Positions 1-10,137 of a stretch of 64,000 bases of DNA are shown here, one piece after another. This stretch comes from Cloeon dipterum (taxonomy: Eukaryota > Arthropoda > Insecta > Ephemeroptera > Baetidae). The position numbers were made by a program, and so were the translations under genes. The number at the start of each line of letters is the position of its first letter. Within the stretch, counting starts at the first letter, position 1. The DNA lies in the NCBI RefSeq assembly GCF_949628265.1, contig NC_088788.1, positions 35,140,335 through 35,204,334 on the forward strand. The letters are read 5' to 3'. The notes under the pieces are model-generated. The model was not told where the DNA came from and made no database searches. It was given only the letters and a program-made list of their open reading frames with translations.

Positions 1-1850
1 GGTTTATTATTAGCCCACAGTGCTAATTTCACTGCTAAAACTCACCTCAACAAGGCCTAACCCTTCCTTCCTCGACCGAACAAAAATCGGCACCATCCAG
101 GTGTCCTGTTTTGCATTTCGTCGCCACTGCGGACGACATTTGCTGGGCCTGCTGCTCAACCTAGACAAGGCAGGTTTATTATTAGCCCACAGTGCTAATT
201 TCACTGCTAAATCTCACCTCAACAAGGCCTAACCCTTCCTTCCTCGACCGAACAAAAATCTGCACCGTCCAGGTGTCATGTTTTGCATTTGAACGCCACT
301 GCGGACGACATTTGCTGGGCCTGCTGCTCAACCTAGACAAGGCAGGTTTATTATTAGCCCACAGTGCTAATTTCACTGCTAAAATACTCACCTCAACAAG
401 TCCAAATCCTTCCTTCCTCGACCGCACAAAAATCTGCACCGTCCAGGTGTCCTGTTTTGCATTTGAACGCCACTGCGGACGACATTTGCTGGGCCTGCTG
501 CTCAACCTAGACAAGGCAGGTTTATTATTAGCCCACAGTGCTAATTTCACTGCTAAAATACTCACCTCAACAAGGCCAAATCCTTCCTTCCTCGACCGCA
601 CAAAAATCTGCACCGTCCAGGTGTCCTGTTTTGCATTTGAACGCCACTGCGGACGACATTTGCTGGGCCTGCTGCTCAACCTAGACAAGGCAGGTTTATT
701 ATTAGCCCACAGTGCTAATTTCACCGCTAAATCTCACCTCAACAAGGCCTAACCCTTCCTTCCTCGACCGAACAAAAATCGGCACCGTCCAGGTGTCCTG
801 TTTTGCATTTCGTCGCCACTGCGGACGACATTTGCTGGGCCTGCTGCTCAACCTAGACAAGGCAGGTTTATTATTAGCCCACAGTGCTAATTTCACTGCT
901 AAAACTCACCTCAACAAGGCCTAACCCTTCCTTCCTCGACCGCACAAAAATCTTCCTTCCTCGACCGAACAAAAATCGGCACCATCCAGGTGTCCTGTTT
1001 GGCATTTCGTCGCCACTGCGGACGACATTTGCTGGGCCTGCTGCTCAACCTAGACAAGGCAGGTTTATTATTAGCCCACAGTGCTAATTTCACTGCTAAA
1101 TCTCACCTCAACAAGGCCTAACCCTTCCTTCCTCGACCGAACAAAAATCTGCACCGTCCAGGTGTCATGTTTTGCATTTGAACGCCACTGCGGACGACAT
1201 TTGCTGGGCCTGCTGCTCAACCTAGACAAGGCAGGTTTATTATTAGCCCACAGTGCTAATTTCACTGCTAAAATACTCACCTCAACAAGGCCAAATCCTT
1301 CCTTCCTCGACCGCACAAAAATCTGCACCGTCCAGGTGTCCTGTTTTGCATTTGAACGCCACTGCGGACGACATTTGCTGGGCCTGCTGCTCAACCTAGA
1401 CAAGGCAGGTTTATTATTAGCCCACAGTGCTAATTTCACTGCTAAAACTCACCTCAACAAGGCCTAACCCTTCCTTCCTCGACCGCACAAAAATCTTCCT
1501 TCCTCGACCGAACAAAAATCGGCACCATCCAGGTGTCCTGTTTTGCATTTCGTCGCCACTGCGGACGACATTTGCTGGGCCTGCTGCTCAACCTAGACAA
1601 GGCAGGTTTATTATTAGCCCACAGTGCTAATTTCACTGCTAAATCTCACCTCAACAAGGCCTAACCCTTCCTTCCTCGACCGAACAAAAATCGGCACCGT
1701 CCAGGTATCGTGCTTTGCATTTCGTCGCCACTGCGGACGACATTTGCTGGGCCTGCTGCTCAACCTAGACAAGGCAGGTTTATTATTAGCCCACAGTGCT
1801 AATTTCACTGCTAAAACTCACCTCAACAAGGCCAAATCCTTCCTTCCTCG
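1..1850. repeat. 172-bp tandem satellite-like array
   Basis: About 10.7 head-to-tail copies. Units start at 1, 173, 345, 519, 693, 865, 1062, 1234, 1408, 1605 and 1777, so unit lengths are 172, 174 or 197 bp. The 197-bp units contain an extra 25-bp internal duplication (a second 'cttcctcgaccg' stretch near 950 and 1493). Copies are nearly identical. The array begins before the window. It ends near 1850 in 'ccttcctcg', and a short scrap of the unit reappears at 1872-1887. Open frames on both strands arise because 174-bp units keep frame; they are not genes. Confidence 0.97.
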
Positions 1851-2180
1851 GGTCGTGTCCATGCCACGCGGGAATCGGCACCGTCCAGACGTGGACGCGC
1901 AGGGTCGTCCCCAGGTCGTTTGTCCCTGTGAACAATACGGCGAATCTTCCTGTGTGATTTGCAAAGTTGGCGACCGCTTTCTTTGTTCGCTTACCACTAG
2001 CATTTCCTGTTTTCTGGTGCTCGTGGCTTCGTTTTCCGGAATTTTCACAGTTCCGCTCCGGTCCGCGCTCCGCTTGGCAAGATGGCGGCGACGACCGTGA
2101 GCCGGCGCCGGCAGTCGGTGTCGTCCACGAGCCTTTCAGTGCTTGTCGTTGCCGCCCATTCTGCGATGTTGCCAGATTGC
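1851..2180. other. Array-flanking unique DNA, no gene seen
   Basis: This is GC-richer DNA joining two tandem arrays. It holds a fragment of the 172-bp unit at 1872-1887. Open frames exist on both strands but lack splice context and any recognisable domain, so I call no gene. Confidence 0.6.
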
Positions 2181-2184
2181 TATT

Positions 2185-2405
2185 GTTGTAGGTATAGGAC
2201 ATACCGTTGTTGTAGGTATACAACAATTGTTGTATATATAGGATATACCGTTGTTGTAGGTATACAACAATTGTTGTATATATAGGATATACCGTTGTTG
2301 TAGGTATACAACATTGTTGTATATATAGGATATACCGTTGTTGTAGGTATACAACATTGTTGTATATATAGGATATACATTGTTGTATATACAACTTTGT
2401 TGTAT
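2185..2405. repeat. 43-44-bp palindromic tandem array
   Basis: The phrase 'ataccgttgttgtagg' recurs at 2201, 2245, 2289 and 2332, giving units of 44, 44 and 43 bp, with a degenerate end at about 2375-2405. Each unit carries the self-complementary TATACAACAATTGTTGTATA or a 19-bp version lacking one base. The array can form tandem cruciforms or hairpins on either strand. Confidence 0.95.
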
Positions 2406-2497
2406 ATATATCTATTTCCTTGATTGAATTTGAACGTCACCGAGATGAAACATTCTTTCAACCTACGAGCGCGCCGACAGAGAGCGAAAAACTCGAG

Positions 2498-2507
2498 TTT
2501 ATAAAAG
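2498..2507 (+). promoter_or_regulatory. Orphan TATA-like box
   Basis: A good TATA match, 'tttataaaag', follows a GC-rich stretch at 2466-2490. No convincing reading frame or splice donor follows within a few hundred bases, so this may be a dead promoter or chance. Confidence 0.25.
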
Positions 2508-2825
2508 TGAGACTGAATCCAGAGACAACTAAACAAATTCAATTTTAATATCACGCCTCAAATCATCATTGAGTCAATAACGAAAAGGAACTCAATATTC
2601 TTACTATTTCAGTTGCTTGTGCAGAGAAGAGAGAAGAAAAACACGTAGTGAGCGGGCGAGGGTGAATACAAGACTGTGGGTCTGCTTGGTTTTACATGAG
2701 ACACTAGGGGCCGGTTTTCAGTGCGACGAGGGAGAGGGTAGTCAGGTGGTGTAAACCTGCGGAGGCGGACAAAAATAAATGGTGAAATCTTCCCTATTTT
2801 TTCTTCTTCCCCCTCTTTTCTTCTT

Positions 2826-3172
2826 CGCCTCAGCTGCCCTCTCGCATTCCAGAGAATTATTTGTAATTTTCCAAATGCGTGTAGCACAACAACAATAACC
2901 TTTTTACACAATACGACTGACCCTCAGCCCCTCACCAGCAGCGCGCACAGGGGGTGGTGGACCACCTAAGTAAATTTACTCAGCGGTCATTCAGGTCTCT
3001 CCTGCTAACACGTACAAAATTGTGAATTCGTCTCTTTGCCGCGAGATCGCCTGTTCTTTTATTATTCTATTTTTCTCCATCTCAGTTGCCCTCTCGCATT
3101 CCAGCGGAACAACAATAACCTTTTCACACAATGACCCCCCCCCCCCCACGAGCAGTGCACACAGGGTGGCTC
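2826..3172. repeat. Imperfect direct duplication (two ~100-130-bp copies)
   Basis: Segments 2828-2962 and 3076-3172 share 'tgccctctcgcattccag', 'caacaacaataacc', 'cacaca' and the 'gcgcacaggg'/'tgcacacaggg' ends. The second copy has an internal deletion and a run of about 13 C at 3134-3147. It looks like a local duplication; no coding content is seen. Confidence 0.75.
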
Positions 3173-4089
3173 TATTTATAATAGCAAAAGAATATGCGTC
3201 AATGAGCAGAGTGGTGTAGGTTTTTGAAAATCTAATGATTTGGGAGTGTAAATATTTTTTAAAAACCCAAAAAGGCACAAATATTTCGCTTTTTTTTAAG
3301 GGAAATCGCCATACCAGATTTTGACTTAACTAACTTAATTTTTCGGAAATAACAAATTTCAAAATATTTTAAAATTAAAAGAGTTCCATTTGGAAAATTT
3401 AATTTAACCTACAATTTTGAGGTCAACAGAAAGGTAATCTATTTAACGATACGAGTTCAACAATGTCCAAATTTCTTCAATTTTGAACCAATTCGGAGAA
3501 AAAATCTAAGAGGGTGCATTTGGCTGCCAGTTGTACGCGTCAGTCAGGTGTTGGTTCTAACAAATCGGGCGCTTGGAGCGCGAAAGCTACGTGAACCTTA
3601 AATATTGCTCGTCTCACGCTTTCAATAAAGAAATGCCAATTCTGTATATTTAACGATTCTTGATATGGCCGCCTGGTCATGGCGCCTCTAAGGTCAGTAA
3701 CAGGCCAGAGTGTCACAACATACACTAAACTCGTTTAAAAGGACAAAAATCTATGCCCAATTTTTATTTCAAACCGAATACTCGTTCGGTGTTGGAACAA
3801 AATCAAACGCTCATCTTCTCTTGCGAAAGTTATTGGCAAAAAATGTGTAATATTTTTGCAACGATATACCTAAGTATCATCTTGCATGAGGTTTACGGGA
3901 GAATGGGGATTGAAATCAATCACAGCGATATATGTATAAGTGTTTTATTTTTTCTAAATTCTTTCACAACTTCAATTATTGTCTCCTTATCGTAAATTTT
4001 AAGTGTTTATATTATTCCGAAGCCGACTACTTAATTAGCGATGAACGAGGAAATCGCAGTTGAATGAGTGTAACTCGGTGGCTCAAGTC
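3173..4089. other. AT-rich intergenic stretch, nothing identified
   Basis: Low-complexity AT-rich DNA containing short open frames only. The last part is presumably promoter and 5' leader of the coiled-coil gene that starts at 4090. Confidence 0.6.
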
Positions 4090-5223
4090 ATGTCAGACGG
4101 CGTAAAAGAATCCTGCGAAGACGTCGAGGTCTCGGGCGACATTGACGAAACCAACGAAACGGAACTCTCGGCGGGTAAGTCAACAACAACAGAGAAAGTA
4201 CAACATACTACATAACTATCCACGAAAAAGATGAAGTGATCGAACCGAAAGATCCTCTGGTTGAGGAAGGACAGAGCTTCCACGAGTACGTCAAGGAGAA
4301 AGTCCAGAAACTTATAGATGACCTGTATGCAGCGCACTTATTGTCTAATTTTACGTCCTGCTTATTTTGATTTTTTATCTCAGGGAAAGTGCACCAACTT
4401 CTGTATGCCAGAAGAATAAAGAGCACATCAAAATCAGGGGCGGATTTTCAGGGTGGTATTAGATAGAAGGGAATTCCCCTCGGGTTCGTGCGCCTGGGGG
4501 AGTCTATAATGATACTTTTACAAGATTCTTATAAATCTTTGCAGGCCAACAATTAAGGACATTTTGCATTGTTGAATATAGGATGAGTTTATTGTTTGTA
4601 AAATTAAATCCACAGTTAATCTCTAAAGCGTGCAATAATGAAAGAAGGAAAGGAGAAATCTAAAATTTTGCCAAATTTTACGATTTGTCAGTGACATTTC
4701 ACTTGATATCGCACAGGCCTTCTGCCACGGATATCCAACCCTGATTCAGATAGATTTTAATTTGATACTGAGCAAAATAAATTAGTCAATCCAACCCATA
4801 TTATTTTAACATTTTTAACAATCTAACAATTCACGTAATTTCCTACTTAGAAAATAAACTTGACCGAAACACTGGATTCGGTATCGTCTGAGCATGGAGA
4901 GCTCAAGGAAGAATATGATAACTTCAAAAAGGAGAGTGAGGAGAAGATAGATGGGCTGGAGGTCAAACTGAAGGGTTTGCGCGAGGAATTAAGCAAGGCC
5001 CAATCAAGGGCTGATAAGGTAGAGAATGAAGTCAGTTCCAATGAAAGCACTATCCTTGAACTCCGTGAAAAGATTGCTAAGGCCGGTTTGTTCCTTGTCA
5101 TTAGTGGAGGTCGATTTTCGCATCAAGTGAAATATTAACTTTGCAGAAAAGAAGAGAGAAAAGAAAGAGAAGAAGAAGAAGAAAAAGAAAGATGGTGATT
5201 CTGTCGATGACTGCTCTGATTAA
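4090..5223 (+). CDS. Small coiled-coil protein of unknown function (169 aa)
   Basis: Proposed exons are 4090-4174, 4231-4324, 4384-4402, 4851-5085 and 5147-5223; together they give 170 codons including the TAA. I do not recognise the family. The N-terminus (about residues 1-60) is acidic. Exon 4 (about residues 67-145) is a strongly heptad-like Glu/Lys/Leu coiled coil. The C-terminus is a poly-Lys/Glu tract ending DDCSD. There is no signal peptide or membrane segment, so a cytosolic or nuclear scaffold-type protein is the most one can say. The 19-bp exon 3 is the weakest part of the model; without it the frame into exon 4 fails. Reading on past that exon stops at about 4461 and would give a truncated alternative. 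The gene converges with GRWD1 downstream. Coiled-coil and charged composition are seen directly; any role is unknown. Confidence 0.6.
4543..4735 (+). repeat. Dispersed repeat family D, intronic copy
   Basis: It begins 'ggccaacaattaaggac', the same start as the copy at 53269. It continues with matching 'attttgcattgttg', 'gagtttattg' and a downstream 'aaatctaaaattttgcc'-like part. Reverse-oriented relatives lie at about 15890-16155 and 17520-17765. It sits in intron 3 of the coiled-coil gene. Confidence 0.7.
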
Positions 5224-5294
5224 AGTTCAGATGACGACAAAAAGCGTTACAAGGATAAAAAATGAGTAGACTAGTTACTTCTTAACAAGATAGC

Positions 5295-5300
5295 AATAAA
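5295..5300 (+). terminator. Poly(A) signal of the coiled-coil gene
   Basis: A canonical AATAAA lies 72 bases after the TAA at 5221-5223. It marks the 3' end between two convergent genes. Confidence 0.7.
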
Positions 5301-5466
5301 AGAGCATTGAAGGAACATAATTGAAGAATGCCTCCTTTCATTACTTCAGCTATCATCATATTCTTAAGAAAAATAAAAAAATAGATATCTGTTTTGAGTC
5401 ATTTATAAATTAATATTAAAAAATTCAATTTTTAAATATGAGATATTTAATTACCAGTTTTGACGT

Positions 5467-7447
5467 CTACACGCTAATAGTACGGAAAATATTGAACCCA
5501 GATAGCGCTGTGCTGATAATCACGCCGGGCATTTGCGAGTGCCAATGAAGTTCCTTGACATCTTTCTGGCCTTGGTGGATAAATAGCAACTGCGGCGGCA
5601 AATGCTGAAACAAAAATAAAAAAGTTCCAGTTTAAACATGGCCAGAACCCTGGATTGATCCAATCCTTACCGCTGTTTCCTCGTCTGGCGCAACTCTTTC
5701 AACAGAGAGGTCCCAGATTGCAATTTGGTCATCAGCACCGCCTGAGGCAAACACCGCGCTGTCGTTCGGGTTCCATTCAACAGTTGTCACGGGGGCTAAA
5801 TGATGTTTGAATGTTGCAACGGAATCCTAAGGAACATGAAACACAGTTTTAGGCGGGCCTTTAACTAAAAATTAAGAATTTCGCTCAATTCACAGGGGGT
5901 AAGGACAAAATTGTAGATGTTTCAGCCAGTCGCCGGTGAAAAAGGGTCAAAATTAAAAAGTTCAGGAGAAAAAAGTCTAAGCACTATCAAACTTCACGTT
6001 AAAATATCGTCAGCTGCCGCCGCAGGGCAAAAAATTCGGTTAAGCATCACGTCCTGCTCACGGCTGAGACCTCTACACAATTGGCATGAGACTTTGTCAA
6101 TTACCTTCAGCAGTCTAGTGTCCCAGACTTTGATTTTGCCATCATCTCCACCAGAAACAATCATGGTTTCATGGGTGCTCCAGTTAATCACGTTGACGTC
6201 ACTTTCATGGGCCTTGGCCACCACTTTAACGCAGGCCTTGGAAGGAGACTGCCTCAAATCCCACAGTCGGATGCTGAAAAATGTCCAAGTTTTATTTAAC
6301 ATTTCTCGTCTTCATTTTGATCATACCTGCAGTCGACAGAACACGAAGCAAGGAGATCTTGTCCTTTGGGGGACCACTGCAGGTCTTCAACAGAGGCCGT
6401 GTGCCCTGAAAGAGGTCGCTGGTCAACGATCCAGCCGGTCATGTTCTCCTTGGGCTTCCAAATGTGAATGTTCTTGGCACAGTCACCAGTGGCCAGCTGA
6501 CCTGAAATTAATTTTAAAGTAACAAACATACAGTGTCAGTATTATGCATTATACCTTTGTTGGTGGAACACCAGTCAATCGCGTATCCCTCTGTCTGATG
6601 TCCAGTGAAGGTGTAGAGCGACTTTTGCTGGTCTTTAATTCCGATGCGCTCGTTGAGCACTGGGTCCTGCGCCCCAAGGGCTTCTAGCTTGCGCAGCTGA
6701 CCTGTCACATCCCAAATGTGCACCTGGCCCAGCTCAGACCAAGTGGCAGCCACCACTTTGTCTCCAAACATGGCACTCTAAAGATTTAAGAATCGTATTA
6801 CGATCAGAGGAAATTCTGATGATTTGCTAATTATTACCCTAACGCGGTTGATGCAGCCCTTGTGTGGCATCATGACGCAGTCTAACCTGGGCAAATCACT
6901 GCTTTTGCCTTCCTCTTCTTCTTCGTCTGAGTCGCTATCAGAATCTGATTCGTCAGATTCTTCCTTTTTCTCATCTTTTAGCGTTTTCTTGATGTTGGAC
7001 ATCTGTTTAACAATATAATTAATAATAGTACTAACGAAATGATTGCGTAGCTCTTGACTCACTTTAATAGCCATTAGATGGTTAGCGTTTTTGCGCTCGC
7101 CCTGAGTGCCAGCAATCACATAGCTCGTCAGGGGAAAAGCATCAGCGCGGTTGTTTCCCAAGTTGTCTCCCACGATATCAAAGCTGAGACAAGGCGAACC
7201 TGATCATAGGATTATCATGAGTTTAACAAATTTGTATTTAATTTTTAGATTTTCTACCAGTTTTTGCCTGGTGGAGAAAAATATAAGCCGTCTCGTCGCA
7301 CTCGAGCTCTTCGTCTGACTGCATCGATTGTCCAGGAAGGTAGACTTTCCGTTCCTTCGGCTGCATGCCGCTCTCGTTCGACTCTGCCATGTCTTCCGTT
7401 TCTTCCTCAACCTCCATGTCCACATCATTCTCCATAGTTTCCTCCAT
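5467..7447 (-). CDS. GRWD1: Glutamate-rich WD repeat-containing protein 1 (ribosome assembly factor)
   Basis: Eight exons, in transcript order: 7447-7258, 7199-7063, 7002-6838, 6777-6555, 6501-6327, 6273-6105, 5826-5671 and 5604-5467. They give 451 codons, i.e. 450 aa, matching the roughly 446-aa family length. The start at 7447 has a good context (ccacaATGG); an upstream in-frame ATG near 7534 exists but would lengthen the protein atypically. Visible parts are an acidic N-terminus, the CAF1C/H4-binding-type segment with [13 protein letters not shown] (about 67-79), an Asp/Ser/Glu-rich acidic tract (about 120-140), then WD40 repeats with HIWDV, IHIWK, IRLWDLR, IKVWDTR and IAIWDLS. By homology to human GRWD1 and yeast Rrb1 it is a nucleolar/nuclear chaperone for ribosomal protein L3 in 60S assembly and binds histones. 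The intron between the sixth and seventh exons holds a foldback element. No missing blades or frameshifts. Confidence 0.95.
5914..6074. repeat. Foldback MITE family B, copy in GRWD1 intron
   Basis: The ends are 'tagatgtttcag' and 'ctgagacctcta', inverted and imperfect. The inside shares 'gccggtgaaaaagggt', 'caggagaaaa' and 'caaacttcacgtt' with the copies at 21088-21280 and 31296-31557. This is the shortest copy. Confidence 0.8.
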
Positions 7448-7830
7448 TGTGGCTGGAGTGTCAACGAAAATAAAATTTACAATGCAAGAAGCGGTGTCTC
7501 CTGGTGTTTCTCCACGTGTGTTTGTTGTTTTCAATGCTGTTTGTGCTCCGTGCTGTGCTGCTGCTGCTTGTAGTGGGCTGTGTGTTCTGTGTTGATTTAC
7601 ACGGGTGGCAGCACTGATTTGGCACCAGAAAAGTCGATTCTTCTGTTCATTTTGATTTGGTTGGAATTATTAAATTACTAGGAAATAATGAACAAAAAAT
7701 CAATCAGCGAGCTCTGAAATTGTTGAATGAATTCGCAAATTTGTAGAAAGTGTTGTAAAATTAGATTCCGAGAAATTTGTATCGCTTCGCGCGTTGGTTT
7801 AGTGAGCGCCATGTTCGACAGATGGCATGA
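7448..7830. promoter_or_regulatory. Probable shared upstream region of GRWD1 and a plus-strand transcript
   Basis: The region immediately upstream of GRWD1 (-) is followed by what may be a plus-strand 5' exon. No TATA box is seen. A divergent promoter is inferred from layout only. Confidence 0.3.
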
Positions 7831-8827
7831 CAGTGATGTTTTTCCCAGGACTTGCAGCGCGCACTAGTTGATTGCGTGAGTTCCGCTTCTTGAAGTGCGC
7901 CGCCCGTGCCATTAGAATGTGCCATGTGCTTCGTTTTCGGCTCGAAATGTAGCCGAAATCCGCCGTACCGGGCTCCAGCATCGGCGACAAATTGTGGGGC
8001 CGACTGCGCCCGTTGATTTGCAAGTGAATTAGTGCCGAAATAGTGCTACCTTGCTCAAGTAATGTGAGTTTAACCACCTCGACGGTGTCACGTTGCCGCT
8101 TTTGCGGGGGGCGAGGCCATAGGATGTCTTGCAGAATTTTTTATGGTAATATTAATTTTAATATCCACTGTATTTCATCGATTTATTAAAAATATTTATC
8201 AGGCTGGACTGGTGCATCACGTCAAAATTTTAAAACAAAACCGCTACCGTTAATTTTCTGTAAATTACATAATTGTTTAATCATTTAGTATGTTCATTCA
8301 GAATGCGGCAGTGTGTAATAGGTATTAATTTGTTAAATCCGTAGTTTTTTGTTTATGCTTTTTTAAACGATTTTCACAGTACAATAATTGTTTGCAGTGC
8401 TTGTTCTGGGAGGATTTAGTGCATCTAACACAATTTCCTAGCTTGAGAGCTATCATTTTTATTTTTAAAGTTGCTAGTCGGGAGGCCCGACGAGTCACCT
8501 TGACTTACTTTGCGAATGCCAAGTTGTTAACAAACTTGCTTTCCGGTTCATCTTACCGAGTTACTTTATTTACAACCATTTAAAATGTTTTGGAAGTATT
8601 AATCTACACAACTATTGTCTTTGCAATTAAATTTTTGAAAACTATTTGTAACAGATCGTTTTTTAAATAATAAGAAACGATTTTAACTGATTTTTACTTA
8701 AATATTTTGAAATAATTTGAATTTAAGTTAGATATTCTGATTTTAATTCAATGATTTCAATCTGATGTTTCAGCTCGCCTTCAATTTGTTCAAAAAAGAA
8801 AAACCCGCAGTACCTGAGGAGATCTAA
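7800..8827 (+). other. Possible spliced transcript with little or no coding capacity
   Basis: A GC-rich block at about 7800-8062 ends in a good donor (aat|gtgagttt). A short block at 8774-8827 is bounded by an acceptor (gatgtttcag) and a strong donor (taa|gtaagt). The second block has one open frame (LAFNLFKKEKPAVPEEI then stop), but no ATG joins to it through the first block. It could be a 5' UTR, a lncRNA, or the tail of a tiny protein with an unseen start. Confidence 0.25.
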
Positions 8828-10137
8828 GTAAGTTCATATTTCAATTTTCGTTGTTTAAAAAAAACTGGAAATTATGGACAGAGAAACTGCAATTGTGTTT
8901 AGTTTTATGATTTTTTTATATAAATTTTTATTTGCTTTTATTCATTTTTAATGTATTTTTGTTCGTTTTGCGTGTGGACTTGACTGCAGTACAATATAAA
9001 TATTACGCACGACGTGTGTGTGTGTGTGTTTCTATATATATACGTTCTTATAGAATTTAATTTACAATTCGAAAAACAGTTGGCTAACAACATTAATTAA
9101 TGTACTTGCTTGTTGTGCACAAAGCACGCCACTTCTCGCAGTAAGTGAGTTATTAAAATGTAGCCGTAATTGCTAAACAATTCAGTTAAAATCGTAGTAG
9201 AGACAGGTAACGAGATGCATCGTGTGTTTTTCAGCGCGAAATGTTTTATTAATCCGTGTTGGCGTCTTTTAAATAGGTTCTCTCGCGTATTTACATCGCT
9301 TCTCAAAATGTACATGAACACTTAACTTTTGCATTTGTATAATAACATTTACTCTGGTCAATCGCCACACGTTTTTTTACAGCACAACTCTTGCTAATAA
9401 TAGTTTGTTACACATTGCTACTAACCAAAGACAGCTTTTCTGTTTCTGCACTCTTAATTCTCACACATTGAGACATTTAATTGATCGCCGCCGCGTGTGT
9501 GTCGCGCGTTATTTACAAGCAACGAGTTTCGGAATCTTAATTCCAAAACGTGATCTGGCAGAAAAATGACACACACGACCTCCTTTTAAATAAGGGCACT
9601 TACAACTAAGCAAAAAGTATTACTTCTTCTTCTTCCAAAGTAAAAGCGGAATTTCGCCCGTATGTATACGCAATAAGTTAGGTTATACAAAAAAAGGATA
9701 AACTTTCAAATGACTAAACGATTAAAGTGTGTAAAATTACGAGAGATGATGGAAGTCTGCTTGCTGAGACGAGAGTGGTGACTGGCTGCCCCTGCTCGCG
9801 CGTGCAGATCGGTTAAGTCGTTAGTGGAGAGAAAATTCATCCCTAAACTGTGTGTTGTGCACTCGGCGTTGCATGAAATATATATTATTGTTTGCCCGCT
9901 GCTGTTTTCATGTATCACATTATTACGATGCGCGTCATTGCTGGAGGTGGTGGCGGTGGTTGCTTGGTTGCGGCCAGGGGAAATCAGGGTCGGAGGGGAG
10001 GGGGAGGTGGCTGCCTGCCCGCGTCTGCTATTCTTCCGGGTTCGATTAAACTACGTCCCGTCGGCTGGTTAACTGAACGGAAGGAGGACAAGTCGGTCGG
10101 TGTGTGTGCGGCGGGCAGGCGACGAGTGGCGTCCTCC
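8828..10137. other. Intergenic DNA, part likely 3' UTR of the TP53INP-like gene
   Basis: AT-rich and non-coding, with a (GT)n run at about 9015-9030. The minus-strand transcript of the gene stopping at 10138 must end here; a minus-strand AATAAA occurs near 9245. GC-rich sequence at 9935-10137 lies just beyond the stop codon. Confidence 0.5.

Noticed and set aside
182-752. Long open frames on both strands with repeated peptide units
   Set aside because: They are created by the 174-bp units of the satellite array, are open on both strands at once, and lose frame in 172-bp and 197-bp units.
1786-2394. 202-codon minus-strand frame rich in Tyr/Asn
   Set aside because: Half of it translates the 43-44-bp palindromic array and the rest the satellite edge; no start context or domain.
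2185-2405. CRISPR-like array
   Set aside because: Eukaryotic context, no distinct spacers, simple tandem repeat.
5917-6522. 201-codon plus-strand frame
   Set aside because: Antisense shadow of GRWD1 exons and a foldback element.
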